Both the position numbers and the translations under genes were made by a program. A stretch of DNA of 64,000 nt, from contig MGPE01000013.1 of the NCBI GenBank assembly GCA_001797335.1, forward strand, positions 14,853 through 78,852, read 5' to 3'. This stretch comes from Deltaproteobacteria bacterium GWA2_38_16. GTDB taxonomy: Bacteria; Bdellovibrionota; JACOXK01; 2-02-FULL-40-11. A model generated the notes under the pieces. The model did not search any database and had not been told where the DNA came from. It saw nothing but the letters and a program-made list of their open reading frames with translations. Positions 27,014 to 36,331 of this stretch are shown here, one piece after another; position 1 is the stretch's first letter; every line of letters starts with the position of its first letter.

Positions 27014-30000
27014 ATGAAAATACGGCGTTTAGAACTCATCGGATTTAAGTCATTCATGAATAAAACCACTCTTCATTTTGAGGATGGGATTACAGGCATT
27101 GTAGGTCCCAATGGATGTGGCAAAAGTAATGTGGTGGATGCTCTCTTTTGGGTAATGGGGGATCAAAGTGCCAAACATCTTCGGGGTACAGAGATGGGGG
27201 ATGTGATCTTTGCGGGAAGTGATCAAGAACCTCCGTCTGGTCTTTCAGAAATCAATATTACTTTTTCTACAGAAGATGGAGGAGTGCCTGCCGAATATAG
27301 TCAATTTCCCGAAGTGACCATTTCAAGACGTTTATATCGATCGGGCGAAAGCGAATACCTCATTAATAAAACTCCTTGTCGGCTAAAAGATGTTGCTGAA
27401 TTTTTTATGGATACCGGTATTGGGACAAAGTCTTATTCTATTATCGAACAAGGACAAATTGGAAGAATTGTTAGCCAAAAGCCAGAAGACAGAAGAAGTC
27501 TCATTGAAGAAGCTGCCGGTATTACCAAATTTAAGAGTCGGAAACGAGAAGCTTCTCTTAAAATGGATGCCACAGATCAAAATTTATTGCGCATTAATGA
27601 CATTATTTCTGAGATTAAACGACAAATTGATAGTTTGGAGCGCCAAGCAAAAAAAGCAGAAAAATATAAGCAGATTAAAGAACAAATTCGAGAAATAGAA
27701 TTAACATTGATGAGTCGAGAATATGATGATTTTTCTCAAAAACTTAAAGAAGTTGAAACTGCGCTTCAAGAACACAAAAATCAGCACGGCGAATTTTTGG
27801 CAGAAATTCAAAAGATAGAAGCACTGATTGAAAAATTAAAACTTCATCTCACTTCTTTAGAAAAGGATTTACAGGTTTCTCAAGAATCAGTGTATTCGTT
27901 GCAACATCATATTCAAGAACTGGAAAATCAAATCGAAATTAAAAAGAAAGAAACAGAAAATTGGAAAGCCCTTGAACTTAAAGATAAAAAAGATGAAGTG
28001 GTTATCGTAGAAAAAAAGGAGAAGCTTCAAAAAAATATTTTAACATTGGTAGATGCTGCGGATGAATTCTTAAAAGAAGATGGGCAGTTAAAAACTAAAG
28101 AAGAAGAAAAAGAGGTTGTCCTTCAAGGGGAAATTCAAAAACAAGGGGTCTTAAATCAAAAAATTGAAGAACATCAGTCAGAATTGGTTTCACTGCTTAC
28201 CCGTTTAGCGCAATGCCAAAATACCATTGTCAATATTGAGCAACAAAAAAAGAGTTTAGATGCTAAAGAAGAACATTTAGAAGAAGAAGCAGAAAAATTA
28301 AAAACTGATATTGAGCATGTTTCATACCAAAAAGAAACCGCTGAGCACCAGATATCAGAGGTCCAAACCAAACAAAAAGATTTGGGAGAAGCGCTGAAAG
28401 ATTCTAATGAGCGGTTAGTGCATCAAAAAGAAGTATTGGAACAAAAGCGTGCACTCAAAGATAACGCCAAAGAAGAGCTACAAAAAGTCAGTTCCAGGCT
28501 TCATTCATTACAAGAGCTTGAAAGAAGGTTGGAAGGATTTGAGGTGGGAGCTCAGAAATTATTGCCTCAAAAAACAGCCTATCAGATTTTAGGAATTTTG
28601 GCTGATGTCATAGAAGTAGATCCTCAGTATGAAGTAGCCACAGAAACAGTTTTGCAACAAAAACTTCAATATATTGTTATTCAAGATCGGCAACGTCTCT
28701 TAGAGGCTATTGAGTATTTAAAAGCACAAAAATCCGGTCAGGCTCATTTTATTGTTTTAAATCAGACTTCGTCTATTCCGGTCGATCGATTACAGGTGAC
28801 TTCTTTAGAACCTTTATGGAAAAAAATAAAAGTAAAAGATCCTTATCAAGCACTTCTTCAGCACCTTTTAAAGGATACCTATGTAGTGCCGGATTTAAAG
28901 ACGGCTTTTGAATTTTGGGATCGTTCTCCCCATCTTTATACCTTTGTAACGGTGGAAGGAGAAATGGTAAATGCCTCAGGGGTTATTCGAGGAGGCATGT
29001 ATAACGATGCTCAGCCCGGAATTTTATTTAAAAAACGTGAAATAAAAGAATTAGAAGAAAAACAAAAAACACTTGAAGTGGCCTATCAGAATTCTCAAGG
29101 GGAGGTTGAAGAAGGTGAGAGAACTATTTTAGCCATAACCGAAGAGATTCAAAAAATTTCTCAAGGACTTCACGAGCAAGAAGTAAGCCACGCCAGTTTT
29201 TCTAAAGATATTTCAAAAACAGATGAGGATTTTGAACGTCTTCAAGAAGAAAAGGAAGTCTTGACCTTTGAAAAAGAAGAATTAACGCTTAGCCGGCAAG
29301 AGCTTCTTCAAACTCTTTCCAAAGAAAAAAATAATGCTAGCTTATTAGAAGAAACAAAAAAAGCTAAAGAAGCATCTTTGGAAACTGAAAAATTAACCCA
29401 AGGTCGGGTAGCTCAGGATATTGAAAAACAAAAGAAAGATATTCATCAAATTCAAGTAGATAGAGCAGCCCTAAAAGAAAAAGAATCCGCCATTCAAAGA
29501 CAAAAAGAGCATTTGGAACAAAATTTAAAAACCCTCGATCAAGAGCTTGAAGAAAAAAAGACAGCTATTTGTTTATCTCAGGAACGGCAAGAGGCTATTC
29601 AAGGTGAAATAACGGGAGCCAGAGAATCTTTAAATCAAAAAATTTCGGAATTAGAGACCTGTCGAATGACGCTTGTTTCTTTAAAGACAGAATTTGATAC
29701 ACAGCAAGAAAAGCTTAGGGTTTTAGAAGAGGGCGTAAAAAAACATCGTCTGACGTTTTCTCACATTGAATCTGAAATGCATGCTAAGGAATTATTAATT
29801 TCCCAGTATCAAATGTCGATCAAACATTTAAAAAGCCAAGTGGAAGAAAAATATGTGCTTGATTTAGGTGCGGTAGCGGATCGCTATAAACTAAAAACCG
29901 TTACCGAAGAAGATAAAGCACTTTTAGCCACTCTCAAAGAAAAAATAGCTCGAATGGGAGAAATTAATTTAACGGCCATTGAAGAATTTGATAGTTTAAA

Positions 30001-30607
30001 CCAACGATATCAATCTTTAGAAACACAAAGACAAGATCTTTTACAATCCTTAGATAGTCTTAAAAAAACTATCGAAAAAATTAACCGAATTACCCGTGAG
30101 CGATTTAATGAAACATTTGAAGTAGTCAATAATAACTTTAAAAAAGTGTTTCCTCTCTTATTTCAAGGTGGGAAAGCAGAGCTCATTTTAACGGATACGC
30201 ATAATCTTTTAGAAACCGGGGTAGACATTATGGCCAAACCCCCTGGGAAAAAACTTCAAAATATTAATTTGCTTTCTGGGGGAGAAAAAGCATTAACCGC
30301 CGTTAGTCTTATTTTTGCTATCTTTCTTATGAAGCGAAGTCCTGTCTGTGTGCTCGATGAAGTAGATGCTCCCTTAGACGATGCCAATGTGGGGCGTTTT
30401 AATGAAATGGTGAAGACCATGACCGATAAATCTCAATTTATTGTGATTACACACAATAAGAAAACCATGGCCATGGCCGATGTGCTTTATGGAGTAACGA
30501 TGGAACGTCCCGGAATTTCTTCTATTATTTCTGTGAAATTGGAAAAAGCAGTTCAAATGACTCAAAAAACGTCTAAAGTTCCCCATCAACCTGAAGCCTC
30601 AGCGTAA
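27014..30607 (+). CDS. smc: Chromosome segregation protein SMC
   Basis: Condensin-like ATPase that compacts and segregates the chromosome, 1197 residues. The N-terminal Walker A (GPNGCGKSNVVDAL, near residue 32), a long coiled coil, a hinge around residues 510-680 (ending in the GG-rich GVIRGG), the return coiled coil, the ABC signature LLSGGEKALTAVS and Walker B CVLDEVDAPLDDANVG are all present. The start ATG at 27014 fits the family start (KIRRLELIGFKSF). ftsY follows after 4 bases, an arrangement also found in Gram-positive bacteria. ScpA and ScpB are not in the window. Confidence 0.96.
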   Translation: MKIRRLELIGFKSFMNKTTLHFEDGITGIVGPNGCGKSNVVDALFWVMGDQSAKHLRGTEMGDVIFAGSDQEPPSGLSEINITFSTEDGGVPAEYSQFPEVTISRRLYRSGESEYLINKTPCRLKDVAEFFMDTGIGTKSYSIIEQGQIGRIVSQKPEDRRSLIEEAAGITKFKSRKREASLKMDATDQNLLRINDIISEIKRQIDSLERQAKKAEKYKQIKEQIREIELTLMSREYDDFSQKLKEVETALQEHKNQHGEFLAEIQKIEALIEKLKLHLTSLEKDLQVSQESVYSLQHHIQELENQIEIKKKETENWKALELKDKKDEVVIVEKKEKLQKNILTLVDAADEFLKEDGQLKTKEEEKEVVLQGEIQKQGVLNQKIEEHQSELVSLLTRLAQCQNTIVNIEQQKKSLDAKEEHLEEEAEKLKTDIEHVSYQKETAEHQISEVQTKQKDLGEALKDSNERLVHQKEVLEQKRALKDNAKEELQKVSSRLHSLQELERRLEGFEVGAQKLLPQKTAYQILGILADVIEVDPQYEVATETVLQQKLQYIVIQDRQRLLEAIEYLKAQKSGQAHFIVLNQTSSIPVDRLQVTSLEPLWKKIKVKDPYQALLQHLLKDTYVVPDLKTAFEFWDRSPHLYTFVTVEGEMVNASGVIRGGMYNDAQPGILFKKREIKELEEKQKTLEVAYQNSQGEVEEGERTILAITEEIQKISQGLHEQEVSHASFSKDISKTDEDFERLQEEKEVLTFEKEELTLSRQELLQTLSKEKNNASLLEETKKAKEASLETEKLTQGRVAQDIEKQKKDIHQIQVDRAALKEKESAIQRQKEHLEQNLKTLDQELEEKKTAICLSQERQEAIQGEITGARESLNQKISELETCRMTLVSLKTEFDTQQEKLRVLEEGVKKHRLTFSHIESEMHAKELLISQYQMSIKHLKSQVEEKYVLDLGAVADRYKLKTVTEEDKALLATLKEKIARMGEINLTAIEEFDSLNQRYQSLETQRQDLLQSLDSLKKTIEKINRITRERFNETFEVVNNNFKKVFPLLFQGGKAELILTDTHNLLETGVDIMAKPPGKKLQNINLLSGGEKALTAVSLIFAIFLMKRSPVCVLDEVDAPLDDANVGRFNEMVKTMTDKSQFIVITHNKKTMAMADVLYGVTMERPGISSIISVKLEKAVQMTQKTSKVPHQPEASA

Positions 30608-30611
30608 TCTT

Positions 30612-31484
30612 GTGAATATATTTGGATTTAAAAAAAAAATATCTCAAGAATCCTTAAAACTTTTAGAAGAAGCACTGTATAAGTCAGATGTTGGAGTAGA
30701 GACCACTCAAAAAATCATGAAAGCCTTACAAGAAAAAATGAGTTGTTCCTCCTCGCTTTCTTTTGAAGAAGTCAAAACTATTTTTTATGAAATAGCATTG
30801 CCAAAGTTAATAGCGCTTGAAAAAAAGGCGATCACTTCTTCTCATCCCTCGGTTATTTTTTTAGTTGGTGTGAATGGTGTTGGAAAAACAACCACGTTGG
30901 CAAAGCTGGCCTTCCTTTTTAACCAAGAACATAAAAAGGTTTTGTGTATTGCGGCCGATACATTTCGAGCAGCTGCACAAGAGCAATTGGATCAGTGGGT
31001 ACAAAAGCTCAATATTGAACTTTTTTTGGGAAAAATGGGAATGGATCCTTCGGCCTTATTATTTGATGGGATGGTACAGGCCAAAGCAAAGGGGATAGAC
31101 ATTATTTTATGTGATACGGCCGGTAGACTTCAAACCAAAAAGCCCCTCATGGACGAACTTAAAAAAATGAAAAGAACGGTTCAAAAAGTTTTACCTGAAA
31201 TTGCTCCAGAAATATGGATGGTGATAGATGCAACAACAGGGCATAATGTTCTTTCTCAGTGTCAGGAATTTCATGAGACTTTAGGCTTAACGGGGCTTAT
31301 TATTACAAAACTGGATAGTTCTGCTAGAGGAGGGATGGTTTTAACATTAGCAGATACTATTTCAGTTCCCATTGTTTATTTAGGAATCGGAGAAAAATCA
31401 AAAGATCTTATCCCCTTTCAGGCAAAAGTTTTTTTAGACATGCTTTTTGAAAAGGCGAATGCCGAAAAATATCCACAAGAATAA
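30612..31484 (+). CDS. ftsY: Signal recognition particle receptor FtsY
   Basis: SRP GTPase that docks ribosomes making membrane proteins at the inner membrane. At 290 residues it is the short form without a long acidic A domain. GTPase motifs: G1 GVNGVGKTTTLAKLA, the insert CIAADTFRAAAQEQL, G3 CDTAGRLQTK, G4 ITKLDSSARGG. It starts with GTG at 30612, 4 bases after smc. Its last 51 bases overlap the 3' end of the convergent protease gene, so the two transcripts share antisense sequence. Confidence 0.95.
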   Translation: MNIFGFKKKISQESLKLLEEALYKSDVGVETTQKIMKALQEKMSCSSSLSFEEVKTIFYEIALPKLIALEKKAITSSHPSVIFLVGVNGVGKTTTLAKLAFLFNQEHKKVLCIAADTFRAAAQEQLDQWVQKLNIELFLGKMGMDPSALLFDGMVQAKAKGIDIILCDTAGRLQTKKPLMDELKKMKRTVQKVLPEIAPEIWMVIDATTGHNVLSQCQEFHETLGLTGLIITKLDSSARGGMVLTLADTISVPIVYLGIGEKSKDLIPFQAKVFLDMLFEKANAEKYPQE

Positions 31485-33383
31485 AATAAAAGGAATAAAA
31501 AATCCAATCAACTGATGAGAAGATGGTCCAGAAGAATGTGAAGAAGTAGGGGTATCTATAAAACCACAGGCTCCCAAATTGAATGTTTTATCTTCTTTTT
31601 GATCCGAGGCAGAAATGGCTACTGTATCGTCTGGAAATTGTTCAGGGACATAAGTAGGAAGTTCATTGTTATTAATGAGATATAAAGCGCTGTAAAGATC
31701 GATGATGCCGCCGGCAGTTGTTTTATTTTCTAAGGAAGTTAAGCGCCTTGCTGATTGAGTGAGTGCAAATTTTATTTCTCCAGGATCTGTTTTTTTATCA
31801 TTAGGGGTATTTTTTTCTAATAATTCTAAATAAACCAGAGCCGCTACGCCTGACGTAACTCCAGCTGCCATCGATGTTCCACTCATGTAAATGTATTCAT
31901 TTTTTTGAAAGGAGTCTGCATCTTGGATATCGCGGAGGCTTGCTTTTAAACTAAGAATGTATCTTCCCGGAGCTCCCACGTGGACAAGTTTTGGACTGTA
32001 GTTTGAAAAACTGGCTAAAGTATCTTTAGGATCGGTGGCAGCCACAGATATTAAATGATTAAATTGAAAGCTGGCAGGATAATAAGGCGTTGTATCGTTA
32101 TTTTTTCCTTCATTCCCGGCGGCGGCTACAAACAACATATTGGGCGCATTTTTAATAGAATCTTTAATGGTTTGAGATGCTCCCGTAGAGCCCCAGCTAA
32201 GATTAACCACCTGGGCTCCCATGATTTTTGCATATTCAATAGCTTCAGCAACGACGATGGAGTTAGCCAGGCTATATCCTAGTTTTTTGGTAGTTTGATT
32301 TGTGGTTTCATCGGTTTCTTCAATAATTGAGATAGAGCCTATTTTAAGAGGCATGATTTCAATATCGTTTAAAACAATTCCAGGAATGCCTCTTTGGTTA
32401 TTGGAGAGAGCTCCAATGACTCCCCCAATATGGGTTCCATGAGAGGCTTCTTTAATTAAAGCTTCTTCATCGGTTTTTAGTTGTTCTTTATATTGGTCGC
32501 GTTCATTTTCTGACACATTTTCATCAATCCATTCCAAAAAATTAAGGTCTGCAGATGCATCGTTATCAATATTAAAAAAATCCCATCCTAACGTATCATC
32601 GACATAGCCATTATGGTCATTGTCAATATTGTCATCTGGGATTTCTGCAGTGTTTTTCCAGATGTGAGTTTTTTCAATGGTTAGTTTTTGTTGAGAAAGA
32701 TCGGAAGCGTTTAATTCTGTAAAATCCGGGTGGTAAATATCAATTCCTGTATCGGGAATGGCGACAATGACTTTACCTTCTGACCTTAATGCCCAGGCTT
32801 CTACAATTTTCCCAAAAGCAATATCTGCATTTTTTTTAGTTTCCGTTTTAAAGGGAGAAAGTTCTCCTCCCTTATTTTTAAGATACCAGAGTGCCTCATC
32901 ATAATCATTGGGTAGTTCTGTGATGTTGAGCGTCATGACATAGTTGGGTTCACTGTATCTAATTTTTGGGTGATGATCTTTTTGAATAAGATTGATGATT
33001 TCAGAAACCGTATAAAGAGAGGTATTGAGTTTAAACTGCGCGACACCGGTTTGTGAATGATAGTCTAAAAGGGTCAGTTGAAATTGTTTGGCGATGTTTT
33101 CTACATCTTTTAAAGAAGTTCCTACGATAAACCCCACAATGATTTCATCTGCAATATATCGCTCTCCTTTACTATTTTTAACGATCTGAATTTTTTTAGG
33201 ACCCGAAGCAATTTTTTTAATAAAGGTGCTTTTAAGAGGACTCTTCTGGGCGGGAATTCTTTTTTGTTCTACAGGTTCTGACAGTGGTTTTTGGAAAGGG
33301 GGAGGGGAATCTTTAAGCCAATACAATACACCCATGGCCAAAAACAATAGAAATACACTCAAATACTTTTTTTTAAAGAACAC
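31434..33383 (-). CDS. Membrane-anchored subtilisin-like serine protease (S8)
   Basis: Product of 649 residues. It has an N-terminal signal or anchor (YLSVFLLFLAMGVLYWL), a propeptide of the I9 type (about 70-150), then the S8 catalytic domain. The triad is Asp211 (AIPDTGID), His315 (SHGTHIGG) and Ser504 (SGTSMAAG), with the oxyanion Asn424 in AAAGNEG. A Ca-binding-like loop DNIDNDHNGYVDD follows Asp211. The C-terminus has Cys-Gly-Phe, a Ser/Pro/His-rich spacer, a hydrophobic helix and a basic tail, so it may be a sorting or anchoring signal. The 3' end overlaps ftsY by 51 bases. Confidence 0.9.
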   Translation of the reverse strand: MFFKKKYLSVFLLFLAMGVLYWLKDSPPPFQKPLSEPVEQKRIPAQKSPLKSTFIKKIASGPKKIQIVKNSKGERYIADEIIVGFIVGTSLKDVENIAKQFQLTLLDYHSQTGVAQFKLNTSLYTVSEIINLIQKDHHPKIRYSEPNYVMTLNITELPNDYDEALWYLKNKGGELSPFKTETKKNADIAFGKIVEAWALRSEGKVIVAIPDTGIDIYHPDFTELNASDLSQQKLTIEKTHIWKNTAEIPDDNIDNDHNGYVDDTLGWDFFNIDNDASADLNFLEWIDENVSENERDQYKEQLKTDEEALIKEASHGTHIGGVIGALSNNQRGIPGIVLNDIEIMPLKIGSISIIEETDETTNQTTKKLGYSLANSIVVAEAIEYAKIMGAQVVNLSWGSTGASQTIKDSIKNAPNMLFVAAAGNEGKNNDTTPYYPASFQFNHLISVAATDPKDTLASFSNYSPKLVHVGAPGRYILSLKASLRDIQDADSFQKNEYIYMSGTSMAAGVTSGVAALVYLELLEKNTPNDKKTDPGEIKFALTQSARRLTSLENKTTAGGIIDLYSALYLINNNELPTYVPEQFPDDTVAISASDQKEDKTFNLGACGFIDTPTSSHSSGPSSHQLIGFFIPFILFLWIFFGIRLFKKHV

Positions 33384-33423
33384 CTTATTACCCCAACCAA
33401 CGATTTACTTATTATTCTACCAG

Positions 33424-33454
33424 AATGGATTCCCCGGTCAAGCCAGGCGATGAC
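33424..33454. repeat. Half-palindromic REP-like sequence
   Basis: ATGGATTCCCCGGTCAAGCC followed by AGGCGATGACA resembles the common REP type built on GATTCCCCGGTCAAG and GGGAATGACA. It lies in the divergent space between the protease gene and a HAMP-protein gene. Confidence 0.5.
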
Positions 33455-33573
33455 ATACGGCAGAATTTTACTTTTAAAACCTCCCTTGGTATAATTAAGA
33501 CATTAGGTGGAACGTTACTAGAGATTGAGACCGAAACATAACATAACATATTGATTTTATTAGTGAATTTACA

Positions 33574-34155
33574 ATGAATGAACAAGGAAAACAGGTTCGC
33601 AGAACCCAGTATTTAATTAATCGAGGGTTTCAGCTTCGATATATGGGAATTTTTGTTCTGGCCTCTTTATTTGCCGTATCGGTCATTGGTGGGCTTCTTT
33701 TTTATCTGGTTGAAGTGAATTGGATGGTGCAGCTAGAGAGCGGGCTTCATCTTTTTCCAGAAGTAGAAGATCTTTTGGCTCAAGAAAGATATTGGGTGTT
33801 GCTCACTGCAGGAAGTGGATTTTTTATTTTTGCAGGGATGCTATCGGTGTGGGGATTATTTTTAAGTCATCGGGTAGCTGGGCCTGTTTTTGCGCTCAGT
33901 CGCAGAATGAATAAAATTGTTTTAGAGCAGGATTTAATGACTCCTCTTTTTTTAAGAAAGAAAGATGCTCTTCAAGAAGTAAAAGAGTTTTTTAATGTCA
34001 CGTTAGAATCTCTTAGAAGTCGCCTAAAAGAGGAAGTGGATTTTTGGCAAAAATTGCAAGAGAGATGTTCAGCTCCTCAATTGCAAGGTGCGGTCAGGAT
34101 CATTGAAAGTTTAAAAAAGGATAAAGAAAAATGGTTAAGAGCGTCTCCATCTTAA
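33574..34155 (+). CDS. Two-TM HAMP-domain membrane protein without output domain (paralog 2)
   Basis: Product of 193 residues related to those at 13209-13691 and 35753-36331. Order: basic start with RRTQYLINRGFQLRY, TM1, periplasmic loop of about 30 residues, TM2, then the HAMP-like LSHRVAGPVFALSRRMN and a helical tail. No transmitter domain is present. The end overlaps the next gene, an exported protein, by 25 bases, so the two are translationally linked. A role as membrane adaptor or sensor for the partner protein is an inference. Confidence 0.78.
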   Translation: MNEQGKQVRRTQYLINRGFQLRYMGIFVLASLFAVSVIGGLLFYLVEVNWMVQLESGLHLFPEVEDLLAQERYWVLLTAGSGFFIFAGMLSVWGLFLSHRVAGPVFALSRRMNKIVLEQDLMTPLFLRKKDALQEVKEFFNVTLESLRSRLKEEVDFWQKLQERCSAPQLQGAVRIIESLKKDKEKWLRASPS

Positions 34156-35204
34156 AATATACGAGCATCGTCTGTGCCGTTATACTCTTAGGGAGTATGG
34201 GGATAAGTCTTGCTAAAAAAGGGGTTATTTCAAAATCGGTAAAACAACGAAAACCGGCCATGGTAACCCCTGTGCTTAAAAACCCACAAGAAAGTCCTTT
34301 GGTACAAGTATTTGTCCGGTTAGAGGCACAAAATATTGGTGAAAAAACATATGGTTTATTTAATTCACAAACGATGGAAATATTAACAGAATATGCCGAG
34401 TCTATTTTATCTAAGGCTTCTTTTCAGGATCAAAAAAATCCACTTTATATTGATAATCCCGATCTTCATCGGATGGTTTGTTTTTTTGTGACATCTTATG
34501 TGTATGCTGCCGAAGCACAACATTTACCCAAAGATACTCAAATTTATTTGGTAGCAGAAGATCCCATAGAACAAGATCAAAAATTAACCCTTGAAATCCA
34601 GCATGTTCAAGATGTGTTTAATAAATGTGAAAATCTAGAACTTCAGCTTTTACCAACAGGGGTGGTCTATTTTAATTGGGATCAAGATAATTTTTTAAAT
34701 GGGGTTCCCCTAGAACCTCCTCGGGTTGCCCAAAGCGATATTCCAGAAGAATTTAAAGATGATCCCTTGTTGGCACAGCTATATACCACGGCTCAAGGGT
34801 ATGCCCAAAGAGAAGGGGAAAAAAGTAAATTGGGAAGTGAGATGGTGAGTCTCTTATTAGAAGGGGTTAAAAACCAATTGGCCAGTGGGCATCCCAATAT
34901 TGCAAAGTTAGCTACTGTTTTTGCAAAACAAGCGGGTACAAAAGTAGCAAAGCAAGCCTGGAAAGAAAAATCAGCGTTGATTGCATCTCTTACGAAAGAT
35001 GATTCTAATTTATTTCAAACCAGTCAGGTTCAACAAGAAACGGCTGAAGCGCTGACCAATTTGGTGGCCTTGCCGGGGAAAGCAACTATTTCAAAAACAG
35101 CCTTTACAGATTCCATTAAAAAAATCATGAGCAGCGATGTTAAAATGAATTTTAGAATTGGAAAGGATACCATTTATGCGGGGTTTAAACTGGAATTTAA
35201 GTAA
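34131..35204 (+). CDS. Exported protein of unknown function
   Basis: Product of 357 residues. N-terminal hydrophobic segment (TSIVCAVILLGSMGISLA) suggests a signal peptide. The remainder is mixed alpha/beta with two or three Cys and no recognised motif. The C-terminal 60 residues end with strands of the MNFRIGKDTIYAGFKLEFK kind, which could close a beta sheet. AAGGA lies 7 bases upstream of the ATG. It overlaps the HAMP gene before it (25 bases) and the secreted protein after it (29 bases), which marks a three-gene unit. Confidence 0.65.
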   Translation: MVKSVSILKYTSIVCAVILLGSMGISLAKKGVISKSVKQRKPAMVTPVLKNPQESPLVQVFVRLEAQNIGEKTYGLFNSQTMEILTEYAESILSKASFQDQKNPLYIDNPDLHRMVCFFVTSYVYAAEAQHLPKDTQIYLVAEDPIEQDQKLTLEIQHVQDVFNKCENLELQLLPTGVVYFNWDQDNFLNGVPLEPPRVAQSDIPEEFKDDPLLAQLYTTAQGYAQREGEKSKLGSEMVSLLLEGVKNQLASGHPNIAKLATVFAKQAGTKVAKQAWKEKSALIASLTKDDSNLFQTSQVQQETAEALTNLVALPGKATISKTAFTDSIKKIMSSDVKMNFRIGKDTIYAGFKLEFK

Positions 35205-35790
35205 AATACTTTTTATTCTATGCATAGTGATGTTTGCTCCTTTGACCATTAGAGCACAGAGTGAAGAAGTGTCTCAGCCTTTGTATAATAAAGGACTTTT
35301 ACTGATTGAAAAAGAAATGCTTAGGCTTTCAGATATTCCAAAGAAAAGCTGGTCTGAATCTGAAAAAAATCAATATCGAGCTCTGTTATTTTTAGAAGAT
35401 TATTTTTTAAATCGAGGAGTAACGCCGTGGACCATGAAGGTACTTCATCGGTTAATTAAGATGAGAGACAATACTCAAGATAATTATAAAAAAGCATTTT
35501 TAGAGTGTGAGGCGTGGAAAGTGCTGGATCACGATTTAAAAAACAATGAAAATAAAGATTTAATTCAAAATCTTATGGATAAACGGAAATTTACAAAAAA
35601 AGATCATGTGATGTTTAGAAAAATGGCTTCAGCTAAGGTATCTAGTTGTATTGGGTTTATTGGAACCAACTGGAGTTGGAAAGGTCCTGCATATGCAGAT
35701 CTTTTATATGATGTGAAAACCAGAAATGCCATTGAAAGTGTTAAAACCTCGGTTAAGATTCGTGAGATAAGTTCTGAGAAAACGGAATAA
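35176..35790 (+). CDS. Secreted protein of unknown function
   Basis: Product of 204 residues. The ATG at 35176 is preferred over 35158 because GAAAGGA lies about 9 bases upstream and it gives a clean signal peptide (LSKILFILCIVMFAPLTIRAQ). The mature protein is helical and charged, with Cys pairs in LECEAW and SSCIGF. No family is recognised. It is the third gene of the HAMP-linked unit. Its last 38 bases overlap, tail to tail, the HAMP gene on the other strand. Confidence 0.65.
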   Translation: MRGLNWNLSKILFILCIVMFAPLTIRAQSEEVSQPLYNKGLLLIEKEMLRLSDIPKKSWSESEKNQYRALLFLEDYFLNRGVTPWTMKVLHRLIKMRDNTQDNYKKAFLECEAWKVLDHDLKNNENKDLIQNLMDKRKFTKKDHVMFRKMASAKVSSCIGFIGTNWSWKGPAYADLLYDVKTRNAIESVKTSVKIREISSEKTE

Positions 35791-36331
35791 GCGCTGCTTT
35801 TTTCTTTTTTAACAATGCCTCTAAAGATTCAACGACATCTTTCATTTTTGAAATTTCTTTATCCTGTAATAATTGAGAGATGTGTTCGATGTCATCTTCG
35901 GTCATAGTTCGAAGCATTTCTACCCATTGATTAAAGGGAATTTTAAGTTCTTTAAATTCATCGCGACGTCTTAAGCCAAGATATGCGGTATAGTCTCCAT
36001 TTTTAAGTTTGGTCATCTCTCGGGTCAGCGCATAGAGGGGGCCTGCCATTTTGTGGGATAAAAAAATGCCCGCAAAAAATAAAAAAACAGAAATGACTAA
36101 AAAGGATCCAATCCAGATGATAAGAACCAGATGGCGCTCTTTGGCCAAAAGCGATAAGAACTCTGGTTGAAGATGGACATTATATTTAACAAAAATTAAA
36201 TTATTAGCATAAATGAGTTTTCGAATCAGAATTCCAACGAGGAGCGCAGCAATGAGGGCAATGAGAACCAAGCTGCTTGAAAACATAAGTTGGAATTTAG
36301 GATGGATGAGATAACGCGTGCGAAATTTCAT
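35753..36331 (-). CDS. Two-TM HAMP-domain membrane protein without output domain (paralog 3)
   Basis: Product of 192 residues of the same type as those at 13209-13691 and 33574-34155: FRTRYLIHPKFQL at the start, two TM helices, LSHKMAGPLYALTREM, and a C-terminal coiled coil of about 80 residues. No output domain. Its start overlaps the stop of the DUF3047 gene by ATGA, repeating the coupling seen at 13688-13691. The 3' end overlaps the convergent secreted-protein gene by 38 bases. Confidence 0.78.
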   Translation of the reverse strand: MKFRTRYLIHPKFQLMFSSSLVLIALIAALLVGILIRKLIYANNLIFVKYNVHLQPEFLSLLAKERHLVLIIWIGSFLVISVFLFFAGIFLSHKMAGPLYALTREMTKLKNGDYTAYLGLRRRDEFKELKIPFNQWVEMLRTMTEDDIEHISQLLQDKEISKMKDVVESLEALLKKKKAALIPFSQNLSHES

